64,000 bases of DNA from Bacteroidales bacterium UBA3290 (GTDB taxonomy: Bacteria; Bacteroidota; Bacteroidia; Bacteroidales; UBA932). Positions 53,695 to 62,786 of this stretch are shown one piece after another (position 1 is the first letter of the stretch; the number at the start of each line of letters is the position of its first letter). Both the position numbers and the translations under genes were made by a program. Below the pieces are notes generated by a model. The model was not told the DNA's origin and searched no databases. It saw nothing but the letters and a program-made list of their open reading frames with translations. Location of the stretch: positions 42,614-106,613 of the forward strand of contig DETK01000044.1 of assembly GCA_002361615.1 (NCBI GenBank). Direction: 5' to 3'.

Positions 53695-56157
53695 TCAAAG
53701 CCCAGTCGGCAAGGTCAAATTGGCGTTTTTGAAGGCATTAATTATAGCAGATTTAACGCCCTCTCTCTTCTTTGCCTGAGAGCCGTACGTCCGTAAAGAA
53801 TTGATTCCAAATAATTCACCAACCGAGTCGATTTTGATTTCTTGAAAAGTACAATTAATGATTTTTGCAGCCCAATAAGCGTGGTAATTTGTAGCGCTCT
53901 CTTTCTTCCATTTGAATTGTTCATCCACGAAAGCAGGATACAGGGCCTTTAGATAATTTTCAGCATGTGAAATAGGGTCACCAAGCTCGGCGAAGGATAT
54001 TTCCTCTTCTCCATGTTCTTGACTTTCTCCATCTCCGCCGCCACCATCTTCTTCGTCATCACTCCTGCTATCTTTATGTATGGGGCCATACGCCGTAACA
54101 TTCTTAACATGATCATCGGGGCAATCATCAGGAAGAACCATCTCGGCCCCTTTAGAGGAGATTAAACGATACGGACATGATTTCACGTCACAAGGTAAAC
54201 ACATCTGGCGTTCGAAGAAAACAATATTGCCGCCCACCTCACCTTGCACTTCATAGAAACGAGTCATTATTTCTACATCGGTCAAAGGGTGATCCTTATC
54301 CCAATCTATCGTAAATCGGAAAACCAAAGAAAGGTCATTCTCCATTCCAATTCGCTTAACACAAATCGGATTGGCAACAGCCATAAAAGAACACTCCAGC
54401 ACGACTGCGAGTTGCCTTGCCAGATGCTCGATGATTTGCTCGTTTTTATCTCCATGCACAGTTAGAGCATAAGCTGTATCTATGGTCTGGAGAACCCGCA
54501 TAATCCAAATCTTTTTGTCCTCCTCACTGAGTGTTTTATCCTCCGCCTTGGAATAACAAAGTTTTCTAAAGTTATCTCGATCATCCTGAGCCTTGAGCTC
54601 ATTATATGCGGCAGCCTGGAAATAATAGTAACCCAGGTTATCAACCTCATCAACACCGCAAAGCGGTAAATCCGCAGGAGGGGTATCTTTAACTAATTTG
54701 CCTGAAGACCCAGAAGACACTCCTGATTTATTGTCAGGTGTTTCTTCCGAATAATCAATATATCTTCGATCGCTCTCCTCTCTTTCCTTTGATGTTTGCC
54801 AGCCCAATTCATGAAATATCTCGTCTTCGCTAACACCATCTGAAATCGATATATTGAACGATTGCTCCATTTTTGATAGTCTCAAAGTAGGACAAAAGCG
54901 GAAAAGGGCGCTCTCAATATAGATAGCCAGTCTCTTCATGTAGGCCCGAGCTCTCCCTGCGCATACCAGCATAAAAGGAGAAGCATCACATTTCAATTCT
55001 TCGGAGTTCTCAACAGAAAGACGATAAAGAGCATCCAAATAACCAACCTGGTCAGTCTCAGGATTTGATAGCTGAAAAGCTTCTTGTTTTGCGGTGTCCC
55101 AAACCTTAACAGCCTCAACAACTCCGGGGAAAGATGCGTTCGACAGAAGTTTGAGGACTACTGCCGCCTCTTTTTCAATTAGAGGCGCGTCGGCAGGAGG
55201 ATAGCAATAACGGGCAAGACTACTACAAGCCTCAACTTGCTTGCCGAGTGTTCGTTCAAGAATCGTTTGATTATCACGATTTCTTTCAGCAATATCGAAA
55301 ATCTCTTTTTTGAGTTCGTCCCAACGTCCGAAATCGGTATACATCCACTCTTGTAGTCGCTCAGAACCTTGTTTACTGTCATACTTTTCAAAAGAAGGAT
55401 CGCCGACGAGATCGCCATAACCGAATTCACATAGAACCATTTCAACCAAAGCCACATTCCGTTGCTCCCGCATCCATGATTTTAATTCATAAGATGCAGA
55501 ACGATTGGGGAAACGGGGCCCCGATACACCAAACTCACTTTTAAGTTTCTTGACCAAACGCTCAGCGTCTGAAGGATTGGTGTCAGGTACCACCTCGTTT
55601 TGTTCAGTATAACCCTCAAGGGGGGTTGCAAGCTTTAAGTAATGCTCAACTATCTTGTGAGGGCATACTGAATCGAGGTGTTTTATTCGATTGTTTTTCC
55701 TGTCCACGAGTCCCAAAAAATAAGAAATGTCATGGCCATTCTTAAGATAAGCTAAATCGATCTTAGCGATAATATGAGTAATCACATCATCGATACGAGG
55801 GAGAAAGGCAGACTCAAATTTACCTGACTCTTTACGAACCTTTTCTTTTACTGCCGCGAGTTTAGTAAAATAACTAAGCAACCAGCTTGAACGCAAAGGA
55901 ATGTTTGACTCATCTATGATTGCATCAACTTTTTCAATTAATTGTTGTACATCCATCTGGTTGTCACACGGAATGTGCATTTCTTGTGTCCGATGAAGCA
56001 TTTGCTCAACGGGAAACATGGACTCAAAATCCTCCTGACTTAATTCCGGGGCTACTAAAGATGTGTCTGAATAACCACATTCATTAGTACGACGGTACAA
56101 GCACCTTGCACATTTGCTAACATAATCAGTTAGAAGATTGGCAACCCTCTTTTCCAT
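53695..56157 (-). CDS. Unknown 820-aa island protein
   Basis: Large soluble protein without signal peptide or membrane segments. It starts with a Cys-rich stretch (CARCLYRRTNEC, then a Cys at GYSDT region) that could form a metal site, and another Cys pair lies late (CLPCDVKSCPYRL). An acidic Gly/Glu-rich linker (DDEEDGGGGDGESQEHGEEE) precedes a C-terminal domain of about 90 residues ending TLPTGL, related in style to short DNA-binding tails. No family recognised. It lies in the cargo position between integrase and replication module, 4 bases from the integrase gene. Confidence 0.75.
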   Translation of the reverse strand: MEKRVANLLTDYVSKCARCLYRRTNECGYSDTSLVAPELSQEDFESMFPVEQMLHRTQEMHIPCDNQMDVQQLIEKVDAIIDESNIPLRSSWLLSYFTKLAAVKEKVRKESGKFESAFLPRIDDVITHIIAKIDLAYLKNGHDISYFLGLVDRKNNRIKHLDSVCPHKIVEHYLKLATPLEGYTEQNEVVPDTNPSDAERLVKKLKSEFGVSGPRFPNRSASYELKSWMREQRNVALVEMVLCEFGYGDLVGDPSFEKYDSKQGSERLQEWMYTDFGRWDELKKEIFDIAERNRDNQTILERTLGKQVEACSSLARYCYPPADAPLIEKEAAVVLKLLSNASFPGVVEAVKVWDTAKQEAFQLSNPETDQVGYLDALYRLSVENSEELKCDASPFMLVCAGRARAYMKRLAIYIESALFRFCPTLRLSKMEQSFNISISDGVSEDEIFHELGWQTSKEREESDRRYIDYSEETPDNKSGVSSGSSGKLVKDTPPADLPLCGVDEVDNLGYYYFQAAAYNELKAQDDRDNFRKLCYSKAEDKTLSEEDKKIWIMRVLQTIDTAYALTVHGDKNEQIIEHLARQLAVVLECSFMAVANPICVKRIGMENDLSLVFRFTIDWDKDHPLTDVEIMTRFYEVQGEVGGNIVFFERQMCLPCDVKSCPYRLISSKGAEMVLPDDCPDDHVKNVTAYGPIHKDSRSDDEEDGGGGDGESQEHGEEEISFAELGDPISHAENYLKALYPAFVDEQFKWKKESATNYHAYWAAKIINCTFQEIKIDSVGELFGINSLRTYGSQAKKREGVKSAIINAFKNANLTLPTGL

Positions 56158-56161
56158 AAAA

Positions 56162-57391
56162 TTACTGCATTAACCCCTTCTCAAACACCGCCATCTGCTC
56201 GGCCTTCGTCTTCTCGGCGATATCAATGTACGGGCGCATCGACTTGTAATCTGAGTGCCCAGTCCATTTCATTACTACCTGCGGCGGAATACCACTCGAC
56301 AGGGCGAAGCAAATGAAGGTACGCCGGCCAGCATGGGTGCCGATAAGCTCATACTTGGGCAACGTCTCCTCCTCGCGTTCACCCGCACGAAAAGCCACAC
56401 GCGTGATGGGCTCGTTGATTTCACAAAGTTCGCAAATATCTTTCAGATATTCATTCATTTTCTGGTTCGTGATCACGGGCAGCGCCAGGTTGTCGGGAAA
56501 GCGGCAGTCTTTATACTTCTCCAGAATCTCCTTTGCAAACTTATTGAGGTTGATGGGGAGCCGGTCGTGCGTCTTCTGAGTGGTGATATAGAGGACGTCG
56601 CCGGTGATGTCGGTTCGTTTGAGTTTGGCAATGTCGGAGTACCTCAAGGAAGTGAAGGCACAGAAGCAGAACATGTCGCGTGTTTTGGCCAGGGCACCGG
56701 CATCGTGGACCACCTTTTCATATTTGTCGCCATTATATTTGTGGAGCTTTACCTTCGTGCCGTTGGCGGGAACTTCGTAGTGGTAGAGTTTGAGCAACTC
56801 TTCTTTCGTCAGGAAGATGACAGGGCGATCGACCAGCTTGAACTTAGGTTGCACCTTACCGATCTCTTTATTCGAAGCGTAGCCCTTGCGCACGGCCCAC
56901 TTGAGAAACCAGCGAAGGTAGAGGTAGTGCTTCTGGACGGAGTTCTCCTGCATCTTAGCGTTGTTGCGGAGATGCTTGACGAAGGCGTTGATACCATCGT
57001 CGTTGAAGAAGTCGAAGGAGCGGGTCTTGACAACGGCTTTCATGTGTTTCTCGAAGGCGTTCCAGATCTGCAGGGTTCCGGTGGTCCATTGGTTGGCTGT
57101 ACCCTCGTCGTTGAGGAATTCCGTGAAGTAGCGGGCCACAGACGGACGCTTGGGCGCTTCAGGCTGGGCCTGCTCTGCTTCGTCTTCAGGGTTGGCGTTA
57201 GGGTCGTAGCTGCTGATGACCTCGCGCAGCTTCTCGATGGAGGGTCGGCCTTTGCAGGTATTCTCGAATTCGAGGACGACGGTTTCGACGCCACTCAGGA
57301 ATTTGTTGATTTGGGCGGAGGTTTGTTTCTTTGAGTTTGTCTGATGGGGTTTGACGCGCTGCGCCTTCTCGTCCCAAGATTTCTCCTTCAC
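56162..57391 (-). CDS. Tyrosine recombinase (island integrase)
   Basis: 409 residues from GTG 57391. Catalytic residues are complete: Arg in TSLRYSDIAK, HAGRRT (H-x-x-R), His in WTGHSD and Tyr in MRPYIDIA. SAM-like core-binding domain at about 75-175. A further 39 in-frame codons upstream (to 57508: NISVKYYLDKRPNKQEEHP and RILSTTGFS) encode the rest of the arm-binding domain but begin CTT-AAC-ATC after an AGGAG, with no ATG, so the natural start may be lost or non-standard. Lies 130 bases from attR; inserts the island into tRNA-Ser. Confidence 0.9.
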   Translation of the reverse strand: MKEKSWDEKAQRVKPHQTNSKKQTSAQINKFLSGVETVVLEFENTCKGRPSIEKLREVISSYDPNANPEDEAEQAQPEAPKRPSVARYFTEFLNDEGTANQWTTGTLQIWNAFEKHMKAVVKTRSFDFFNDDGINAFVKHLRNNAKMQENSVQKHYLYLRWFLKWAVRKGYASNKEIGKVQPKFKLVDRPVIFLTKEELLKLYHYEVPANGTKVKLHKYNGDKYEKVVHDAGALAKTRDMFCFCAFTSLRYSDIAKLKRTDITGDVLYITTQKTHDRLPINLNKFAKEILEKYKDCRFPDNLALPVITNQKMNEYLKDICELCEINEPITRVAFRAGEREEETLPKYELIGTHAGRRTFICFALSSGIPPQVVMKWTGHSDYKSMRPYIDIAEKTKAEQMAVFEKGLMQ

Positions 57392-57639
57392 GCTAAAGCC
57401 AGTGGTAGAAAGGATGCGGGTGCCGTTGACAACGGCTGAAAAGCGGATGGGATGTTCCTCCTGCTTGTTCGGACGCTTGTCCAGATAGTACTTGACTGAG
57501 ATGTTAAGCTCTCCTATTATTTACACACAAATTTACGCACATAGAACGAGAAATCCAAATAAATCGTAGGAAATCTTGTTATACTTACAAGATTGTGTTT
57601 TAGTGATTTATGACACTTTGTGATAGGGCTTTAAATTAA

Positions 57640-57706
57640 GGTTCGTTTCCCTCACTCACCGCAACCTAGAATGGCATCGCAGCGAAGCTGCGGTGCTTTT
57701 TTGTTG
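57640..57706. repeat. attR: tRNA-Ser 3' end direct repeat
   Basis: Second copy of 37642-37708 (65 of 67 identical), containing the T-loop-to-end part of tRNA-Ser without the rest of the tRNA. Marks the right end of the 20-kb island. Confidence 0.82.
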
Positions 57707-57789
57707 AAAGGGGCGTCGAGAGCTTGCTCTCGTAAGCCCATTTCGGCAAAAAAGCACCAGCGGGCCGTGACGGCCCGGGATGCCATTCA
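57665..57789. repeat. Composite palindromic repeat, copy 2
   Basis: Same design as 37667-37790: AATGGCATC...GATGCCATT outside, GGTGCTTTTTTG...CAAAAAAGCACC inside. The central loop differs wholly (GAGAGCTTGCTCTC instead of GCAAGCTTGCTTGC), but keeps a small palindrome, so the fold is conserved while the sequence is not. Confidence 0.8.
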
Positions 57790-57792
57790 AGC

Positions 57793-57895
57793 CTTTGCAA
57801 GGGCCCCGCGGCGAGCGGCCAGGGAATGCGCAGCCCCCAGGGCGAGCACAATCCCGTCAGGGAATGCGCAGCCCCCAGGGCGAGCACAATCCCTC
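57793..57895. repeat. GC-rich repeat tail, copy 2
   Basis: TTTGCAAGGGCCCCGCGGCG, then two to three units of GGGAATGCGCAGCCCCCAGG / GCGAGCACAATCCCGTCA. Related to 37791-37875 and 60484-60720. Confidence 0.75.
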
Positions 57896-57907
57896 ATATT
57901 CCCCTCC

Positions 57908-58160
57908 CCTCCCTGCTGCAATGTACGCAGCACATTTTCAGCAGATTACGCAAGTTGACCCCCATCAAAACGAAGGGGATCAACTTACGTAATCGCCTGA
58001 CTTCCAAATACGTCCGTTGCAGCAGAAGGAAGAAGATGTTGGGAAAGTGTCCCAGACCAATCGTCAACTCACCGGGCAATCAGGCTCAAGGAAATCAACT
58101 CCTAGCCACAGCGATGCAAGGCAGTTTCAATCTTGTGCGCCTGTTTGGCGAAAAGACTTC
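57908..58160. repeat. hicB-tail repeat, copy 1 (degenerate)
   Basis: Aligns over about 250 bases with 61336-61575. It includes a strong dyad, AAGTTGACCCCCATC / GAAGGGGATCAACTT, and on the minus strand a stop-interrupted version of the HicB end (KQAHKIETALHRCG, stop, ELISLS). So it is a copied hicB 3' end with its flank. Confidence 0.65.
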
Positions 58161-58296
58161 TAATGGCCCATTTCGTGGCTGGATGACAGGATGAGAAACC
58201 CTATATTCCGAAAATAATTAGAAGCACTCCTATGTTTTTTAGGAAACGGCGCGGTTTTTTTTTATCTTTGTCTCTTGGACTAAAATTCTATTTGTT

Positions 58297-60429
58297 ATGA
58301 GACGGACTGTTATGCTGATTGTCATTTCATTAATTGCGCTGCCGCAAGCCGTTCCGGCCCAGTCGATGCTATGGCCTGTAGCGGACAAGGAGGCGGGAAC
58401 AGACATCCTTTGCAAGCCGCAGGAGTATCTGGAACAAAAGCTGAACTTTGAGAGCATCTTCATCGGGGGCGCGGAAGACGATTGGATCGTATCACCTGCC
58501 GATGGCTTCATACAAAGCATTGGGGTAGTCTATATAAACGATCTGAACTCATCGCTATTTGGTTCTTTTGACCCTGCCAAAACACTCGACGAAAATATCC
58601 GGGCGACCGATTTCAAGCGAGGACTTGACCCGAAATACGTCAATGTCAGCATAGCCATCGCATTGAAAGACGGCAGCAGGCTCAACATCAGTGGGTTGAG
58701 TGGGGATACCCGTTTCAAGACAGGGCAGAAAGTCTGTGCCGGGGATACGCTTGGCCGGTTTGCATATTCTTACAAGGCATTCAAGGAGCCGTCCTTAAAG
58801 ATATCCCTCTCCGGCCGTGACGGCAAAGTCTTGGATCCGATGGCTCCGTTCGGGCTCGAATCGTCTTTCGTCGCTCCGGGAAAACTCACCCGGGAGAATC
58901 CGATGCCTGTGGAGAAACTGCGGGAAGACCTCACGGTACTGGAAGCCGCCTTTTGCGAACTGTATCCTTCCCTGGAAGCACACATGCCGGAAGCGACGTT
59001 CCACGCCTATATGGATTCCATCCGGCAGACGATTACGGAGCCGATGGATCCCGGAAGTCCTTTTATGACTATCCTGTACAGGATCCTTTCGGACTTTCCG
59101 GACAGCCATCTCTACCGTTACAAAGATCCCGTACCGGGTGTCGGTTCCGGCAAGTTCCCGGGTTTCTACATGATGTGGTGCGAAGATACGCTCAGCGTAT
59201 TGCTTGCCAACGAGGCATATACGAAATATGAAGGCAGGACGGTCACTCGTGTCGACGGCATTCCGGCGGAGAAGTATGCCCGGCGGTTCGATTCATTTTT
59301 TTATTTATATGACATGGGGATAGAAAGCACCTTGGCGGAAGAGAAGGTCCTGCTCGGCCAGAAAGGCTCAGCGATGCATTTTGGGGAAGACAAGGAGCGA
59401 AAGCTCGATGTCGAATTCTCGGATGGGTCTCACGTACTGATTCCCTTCCAAAAAGGCACCCGACCGTATAAGATTGGCGAGACATACCGCCGAGTCTTTT
59501 TTTGGTCTGTATTAAACAAGAAACGTAGCGAAGACGATGTTTTTGAGATGAAGCAGCTCAGTGATTCCGTGGCTTATCTTGCGCTGAGAACTTTCGACTT
59601 GAATGATGTCCAACTGGAGGCGGCCCTGGATTCGCTGGCCGGCTGCGACCTGCCCAACCTGATCGTGGATGTGCGAAATAATTCCGGAGGCGACGTCAGG
59701 GTGCTGATGAAACTTCTCTCCTGCTTGACCGACAGTCCTATGGAACGGCAGAAGGGAGGTTACAACCGGGTGAAGAACCAAGGAGGCATCGATGTCCTGC
59801 GACACAGTCTCAACTACTCTGCAGATATAGACATGTTCCCGGAATATGTGCCTCGCAAAGGTGAAGACGGTTATTTTTTGACGGATACGATTGAGACCTG
59901 TTCCGCCGTGATGCCCGACCCGGAAATACATTATGGAGGAAGGATTTATGTGCTGACCAACGGGCACAGCTATTCTGCGTCTACACTCTTTCCCTCGGTT
60001 CTTGTCCGCAACCGCCGGGGCGTATCGGTAGGGCGAGAGACAGGTAGCGGCTATCATTTTATGACCGCCTTAAAATATGCCGACATCCGCCTTCCCAACA
60101 GCCTGCAGACATTTCAGATTCCGATGGTCCAACTCGTATTCGATACGACGGTAACCGCCCGGACACCGGTGGGACGGGGGCTGCTGCCCGACTATCCGCT
60201 ACCGTTGACACGCTATGAGGTGATGCAGGGCGAAGACGGACAGACCGATGTCATGCTCGATTTCTGCCTGTCGCTGATCGCAGAGGGGAAGTACCTCAGC
60301 CCCGAAGATCCCTTCTCCGAAGCCGATGCTCCGAAAACTGAATCGAATACAAGAATCATTTGGCCAGCTTTTTCAATCCTTGCAGTGCTGGCTCTCGGAG
60401 CATTCTATTTCATTAGAAAGAGAAGATAG
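58297..60429 (+). CDS. Secreted S41 peptidase with M23-like N-terminal domain
   Basis: 710 residues, signal peptide (MRRTVMLIVISLIALPQAVP), 28 bases after a TATCTTTG box. Residues about 30-190 resemble a LytM/M23 beta-sandwich (IVSPADGFIQSIGVVYIND; KVCAGDTLGRFAYSY) but I see no intact zinc HxxxD/HxH set. The S41 part has LIVDVRNNSGGDVRVLMKLL and the catalytic Ser in NGHSYSAS. A C-terminal membrane helix (PAFSILAVLALGAFYF) followed by RKRR anchors it, or marks it for sorting. Periplasmic tail-specific-type protease. Confidence 0.8.
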   Translation: MRRTVMLIVISLIALPQAVPAQSMLWPVADKEAGTDILCKPQEYLEQKLNFESIFIGGAEDDWIVSPADGFIQSIGVVYINDLNSSLFGSFDPAKTLDENIRATDFKRGLDPKYVNVSIAIALKDGSRLNISGLSGDTRFKTGQKVCAGDTLGRFAYSYKAFKEPSLKISLSGRDGKVLDPMAPFGLESSFVAPGKLTRENPMPVEKLREDLTVLEAAFCELYPSLEAHMPEATFHAYMDSIRQTITEPMDPGSPFMTILYRILSDFPDSHLYRYKDPVPGVGSGKFPGFYMMWCEDTLSVLLANEAYTKYEGRTVTRVDGIPAEKYARRFDSFFYLYDMGIESTLAEEKVLLGQKGSAMHFGEDKERKLDVEFSDGSHVLIPFQKGTRPYKIGETYRRVFFWSVLNKKRSEDDVFEMKQLSDSVAYLALRTFDLNDVQLEAALDSLAGCDLPNLIVDVRNNSGGDVRVLMKLLSCLTDSPMERQKGGYNRVKNQGGIDVLRHSLNYSADIDMFPEYVPRKGEDGYFLTDTIETCSAVMPDPEIHYGGRIYVLTNGHSYSASTLFPSVLVRNRRGVSVGRETGSGYHFMTALKYADIRLPNSLQTFQIPMVQLVFDTTVTARTPVGRGLLPDYPLPLTRYEVMQGEDGQTDVMLDFCLSLIAEGKYLSPEDPFSEADAPKTESNTRIIWPAFSILAVLALGAFYFIRKRR

Positions 60430-60483
60430 CCGAATTTCCGGCATCGTCAGGAGCCCGACACAAGCCCGCAGGGCCGGCAGCTG

Positions 60484-60720
60484 TGTATCACCAGGTTGCA
60501 AGGGCCCCGCGGCGAGCGTCCAGGGAATGCGCAGCCCCCAGGGCGAGCACAATCCCGTCAGGGAATGCACAGGGCCCCCGGCCCGAGCACAATCCCGCCA
60601 GGGAATGCACAGGGCCCCCGGCCCGAGCACAATCCCGCCAGGGAATGCACAGGGCCCCCGGCCCGAGCACAATCCCGCCAGGGAGTGCACAAGGCCCCCG
60701 GCCCGAGCACAATCCCCTAA
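60484..60720. repeat. 40-bp tandem repeat array
   Basis: After the lead CAGGTTGCAAGGGCCCCGCG, the unit GGGAATGCACAGGGCCCCCG + GCCCGAGCACAATCCCGCCA repeats at exactly 40 bases (60561, 60601, 60641, 60681), with a 38-base variant first. Three middle units are identical, implying recent expansion. No coding role supported. Confidence 0.9.
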
Positions 60721-60735
60721 AAATGCGCAGGAAGT

Positions 60736-61054
60736 CTATTTGCGTTTAATCACCCTTCCGTCCTTATCCTTGAAGGCACCGCACAGGATGACGATCCAAT
60801 CAATGAAGTTCCAAATTCCCAAACCTCCCAGCGTCAGAATCATAGCGATAGCGGACCCTGTTTTCCCAACGTAGAACCTGTGAGCGCCGAAAACGCCCAG
60901 GAACCAGCAAAGCAAAAAAGGTGGCCAGCCAGTCCTTGTCACTCACAGCGACATTGTTTTCAACCAGTGGATCGGCGGCCAAGGAACCTCCGCATTTCGG
61001 GCAGAAGGTAGCCTCTTCAGACACTTCTGCGCCACAATGATTACAATACTTCAT
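60736..61054 (-). pseudogene. Zinc-ribbon/TM2 domain protein, frameshifted
   Basis: The start frame (MKYCNHCGAEVSEEATFCPK, zinc ribbon CxxC...CxxC) runs to about 60925, where the TM2 domain continues in another frame: LLCWFLGVFGAHRFYVGKTG, then GLGIWNFIDWIVILCGAFKD. The break falls near an A6 run at 60917-60922, so a one-base slip (biological or sequencing) is likely. Intact TM2 proteins are small two-helix membrane proteins of unknown role. Confidence 0.8.
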
Positions 61055-61335
61055 AATGAAAACAATGATAATTAGATAATAGTCGTTTATCCTGTCCTGT
61101 GCCTCCCCAAGACGGTATTACAAAGACAGTTTTTTGTCGGAATGGCAAGAAAACTTTGTAGCCATGAATTTAATCTTCCTCGAAATCCATCGGTGCGCTG
61201 CTTTGTTCCTCTCGCGGCCACTTCTCGACGATAATCGCCCCTTTGATTGACGCGAAAGGAACGCACTGGCCGAATCTTCGACCTCGCGTCAACCAAACAA
61301 GCTAAAACACGCTTCTGACAGACTTCTCCCTCCTC
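61055..61335. other. Intergenic, no supported gene
   Basis: No recognisable gene, tRNA or strong dyad. Contains the upstream region of the TM2 gene. Confidence 0.4.
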
Positions 61336-61575
61336 CCTGCTGCAATGTACACACCACATTATCAACACTTTACGCAAGTTGACCCCCATCAAAACGAAGG
61401 GGATCAACTTACGTAATCGCCTGACTTCCAAATGCGTCCGTTGCAGCGGAACGAAGAAGACGTTAGGACAGCGTCCCAAACCCTATCTCAACTTACCGGG
61501 CTATAAGACTCAAGGAAAGCAACTCCTCGCCACAGCGATGCAAGGCAGTTTCAATCTTGAGCGCCTGTTTTTCAG
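61336..61575. repeat. hicB-tail repeat, copy 2
   Basis: Copy with the intact hicB 3' end (61493-61575) plus about 155 bases of flank containing the dyad AAGTTGACCCCCATC / GAAGGGGATCAACTT at about 61375-61410. The degenerate copy is at 57908-58160. Confidence 0.65.
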
Positions 61576-61903
61576 AAATATAGACCCCTCCGGATTTATA
61601 CTGCCTTAGTAAAGAGGCATTTACACCTGCTTTGGCCGCGAAACGGGTTGCATTGATATAATCGAAATAATCGAAAACAGAAGCAATGTCGTATCTATAC
61701 TCGAATTCCACATCTTCAAGTTCATCCGGAAGAGGTTCGCCAGATTCAGCAAAAGCAGATCGTATTTCTGACAATGACCGCTGAAAATCTGCCATCGCTT
61801 CGGCAACAGTCGCTCCATTGCCGACAATCGTGCTCTCCAGATCAGGCGTATAGATACCAAATGTCCCGTCCTTCCCTTTCTCAATAAGTGCAATAGTCTT
61901 CAT
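61493..61903 (-). CDS. hicB: HicB-family antitoxin
   Basis: 136 residues. Partial RNase-H-like fold at the N-terminus (KTIALIEKGKDGTFGIYTPD, then VGNGATVAEAMADFQRSL) and a C-terminal XRE-like DNA-binding domain (AAKAGVNASLLRQYKSGGVY, ISEKQALKIETALHRCG). Neutralises HicA and represses the operon. Starts 1 base after the hicA stop. Confidence 0.88.
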   Translation of the reverse strand: MKTIALIEKGKDGTFGIYTPDLESTIVGNGATVAEAMADFQRSLSEIRSAFAESGEPLPDELEDVEFEYRYDIASVFDYFDYINATRFAAKAGVNASLLRQYKSGGVYISEKQALKIETALHRCGEELLSLSLIAR

Positions 61904-61904
61904 T

Positions 61905-62087
61905 TCAAAAACCTATCTGCTTTTTCAGTTTGTTGAATGTTCCTGTCTTCACCTCCTCAGAGCCATGTCTCGCTATCTGAAGAACCCCTTTTCTGTCAGG
62001 ATGACGATAAATATCGTGATTAGCTCCGCTGCGCCACTTGCGCCATCCGTATTCCTCGGCGATACGTCTCAATTCACTCCATTTCAT
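61905..62087 (-). CDS. hicA: HicA-family mRNA interferase toxin
   Basis: 60 residues from ATG 62087 (MKWSELRRIAEEYGWRKWRS); a longer frame upstream is not needed. The dsRBD-like fold has the catalytic His in SGANHDIYRHPDRKG and the motif IARHGSEEVKTGTFNKLKKQ. Cleaves mRNA when free of HicB. Order toxin-antitoxin is standard for hicAB. Confidence 0.9.
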   Translation of the reverse strand: MKWSELRRIAEEYGWRKWRSGANHDIYRHPDRKGVLQIARHGSEEVKTGTFNKLKKQIGF

Positions 62088-62231
62088 AACCCACGTATCA
62101 CAGCACAAATATATAACATAATTGCTATATATCCAACTGTTTTTCTCTGCGAAGATAACACACCTCGCCCTCAAGAAAAAACACGGAAGTGAGATTTACT
62201 GTTTTTTAAAAAACGCAGCGGAACAATCCGG

Positions 62232-62786
62232 TTACAGCCAGCCATGGAGTATCGTGGTATTGGCCACAACGGTCATGGAATTCATTTTCAGATGGCAGGT
62301 CGTTCCATCTTCCAGCGAGAATGACATGGAGACCTGACAGGGATATTCATTGCCCGCCTGAAAGAATTCTTTTGCGGAATCATGGGTGACCGACCCGCTG
62401 AAATGTACCTTCGTATCCTGCTGCAAATGGACCATAACCTCTTTATGAAGATTGGGTTCTCTTATTTCGGTGAAGAACCTGACTTTGGTCTTGAAGGAGC
62501 CTCGGAATGTCAACCGGTTGTTCTTGAGCGTAAAACAGTCCTTAGGGATGAAAATGTTGATACAATCCCTCGGAACCATAATACCTTCCGGTCCGCTAAA
62601 GCAGGCCATGCAGATGTTTCCTGCATCGTCCATTCCGAAAAAGCCTTTATTCTCGAATACCACTTCCTCGTTCCCGTGGTAAAAATATGATCCCTCCACC
62701 TCATTCCACAACACTTCTGAACAGGAAGTTACCAGGATGAACGAGAAAGCGACAGCACACAATGTGAGAAAAAGGCGAGTCTTCAT
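62232..62786 (-). CDS. Lipoprotein, 184 aa
   Basis: From ATG 62786; signal peptide with lipobox (LTLCAVAFSFILVTSC). Mature part is beta-rich (SYFYHGNEEVVFENKGFFGM; MSFSLEDGTTCHLKMNSMTV). No known domain. Stands alone between hicA and the fragment at 62924. Confidence 0.7.
   Translation of the reverse strand: MKTRLFLTLCAVAFSFILVTSCSEVLWNEVEGSYFYHGNEEVVFENKGFFGMDDAGNICMACFSGPEGIMVPRDCINIFIPKDCFTLKNNRLTFRGSFKTKVRFFTEIREPNLHKEVMVHLQQDTKVHFSGSVTHDSAKEFFQAGNEYPCQVSMSFSLEDGTTCHLKMNSMTVVANTTILHGWL

Noticed and set aside
60484..60720. CRISPR array
   Set aside because: The 40-base units are contiguous with no unique spacers, and no cas genes are present.
60326..60874. Pro/Gly-rich frames across the 40-bp repeats on both strands
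   Set aside because: Produced by the repeat unit reading open in several frames; no start context or domain.
61087..61479. 130-codon minus frame over the hicB-tail repeat
   Set aside because: It follows the repeat dyad, and the parallel frame in the other copy is shorter and divergent; treated as repeat sequence.
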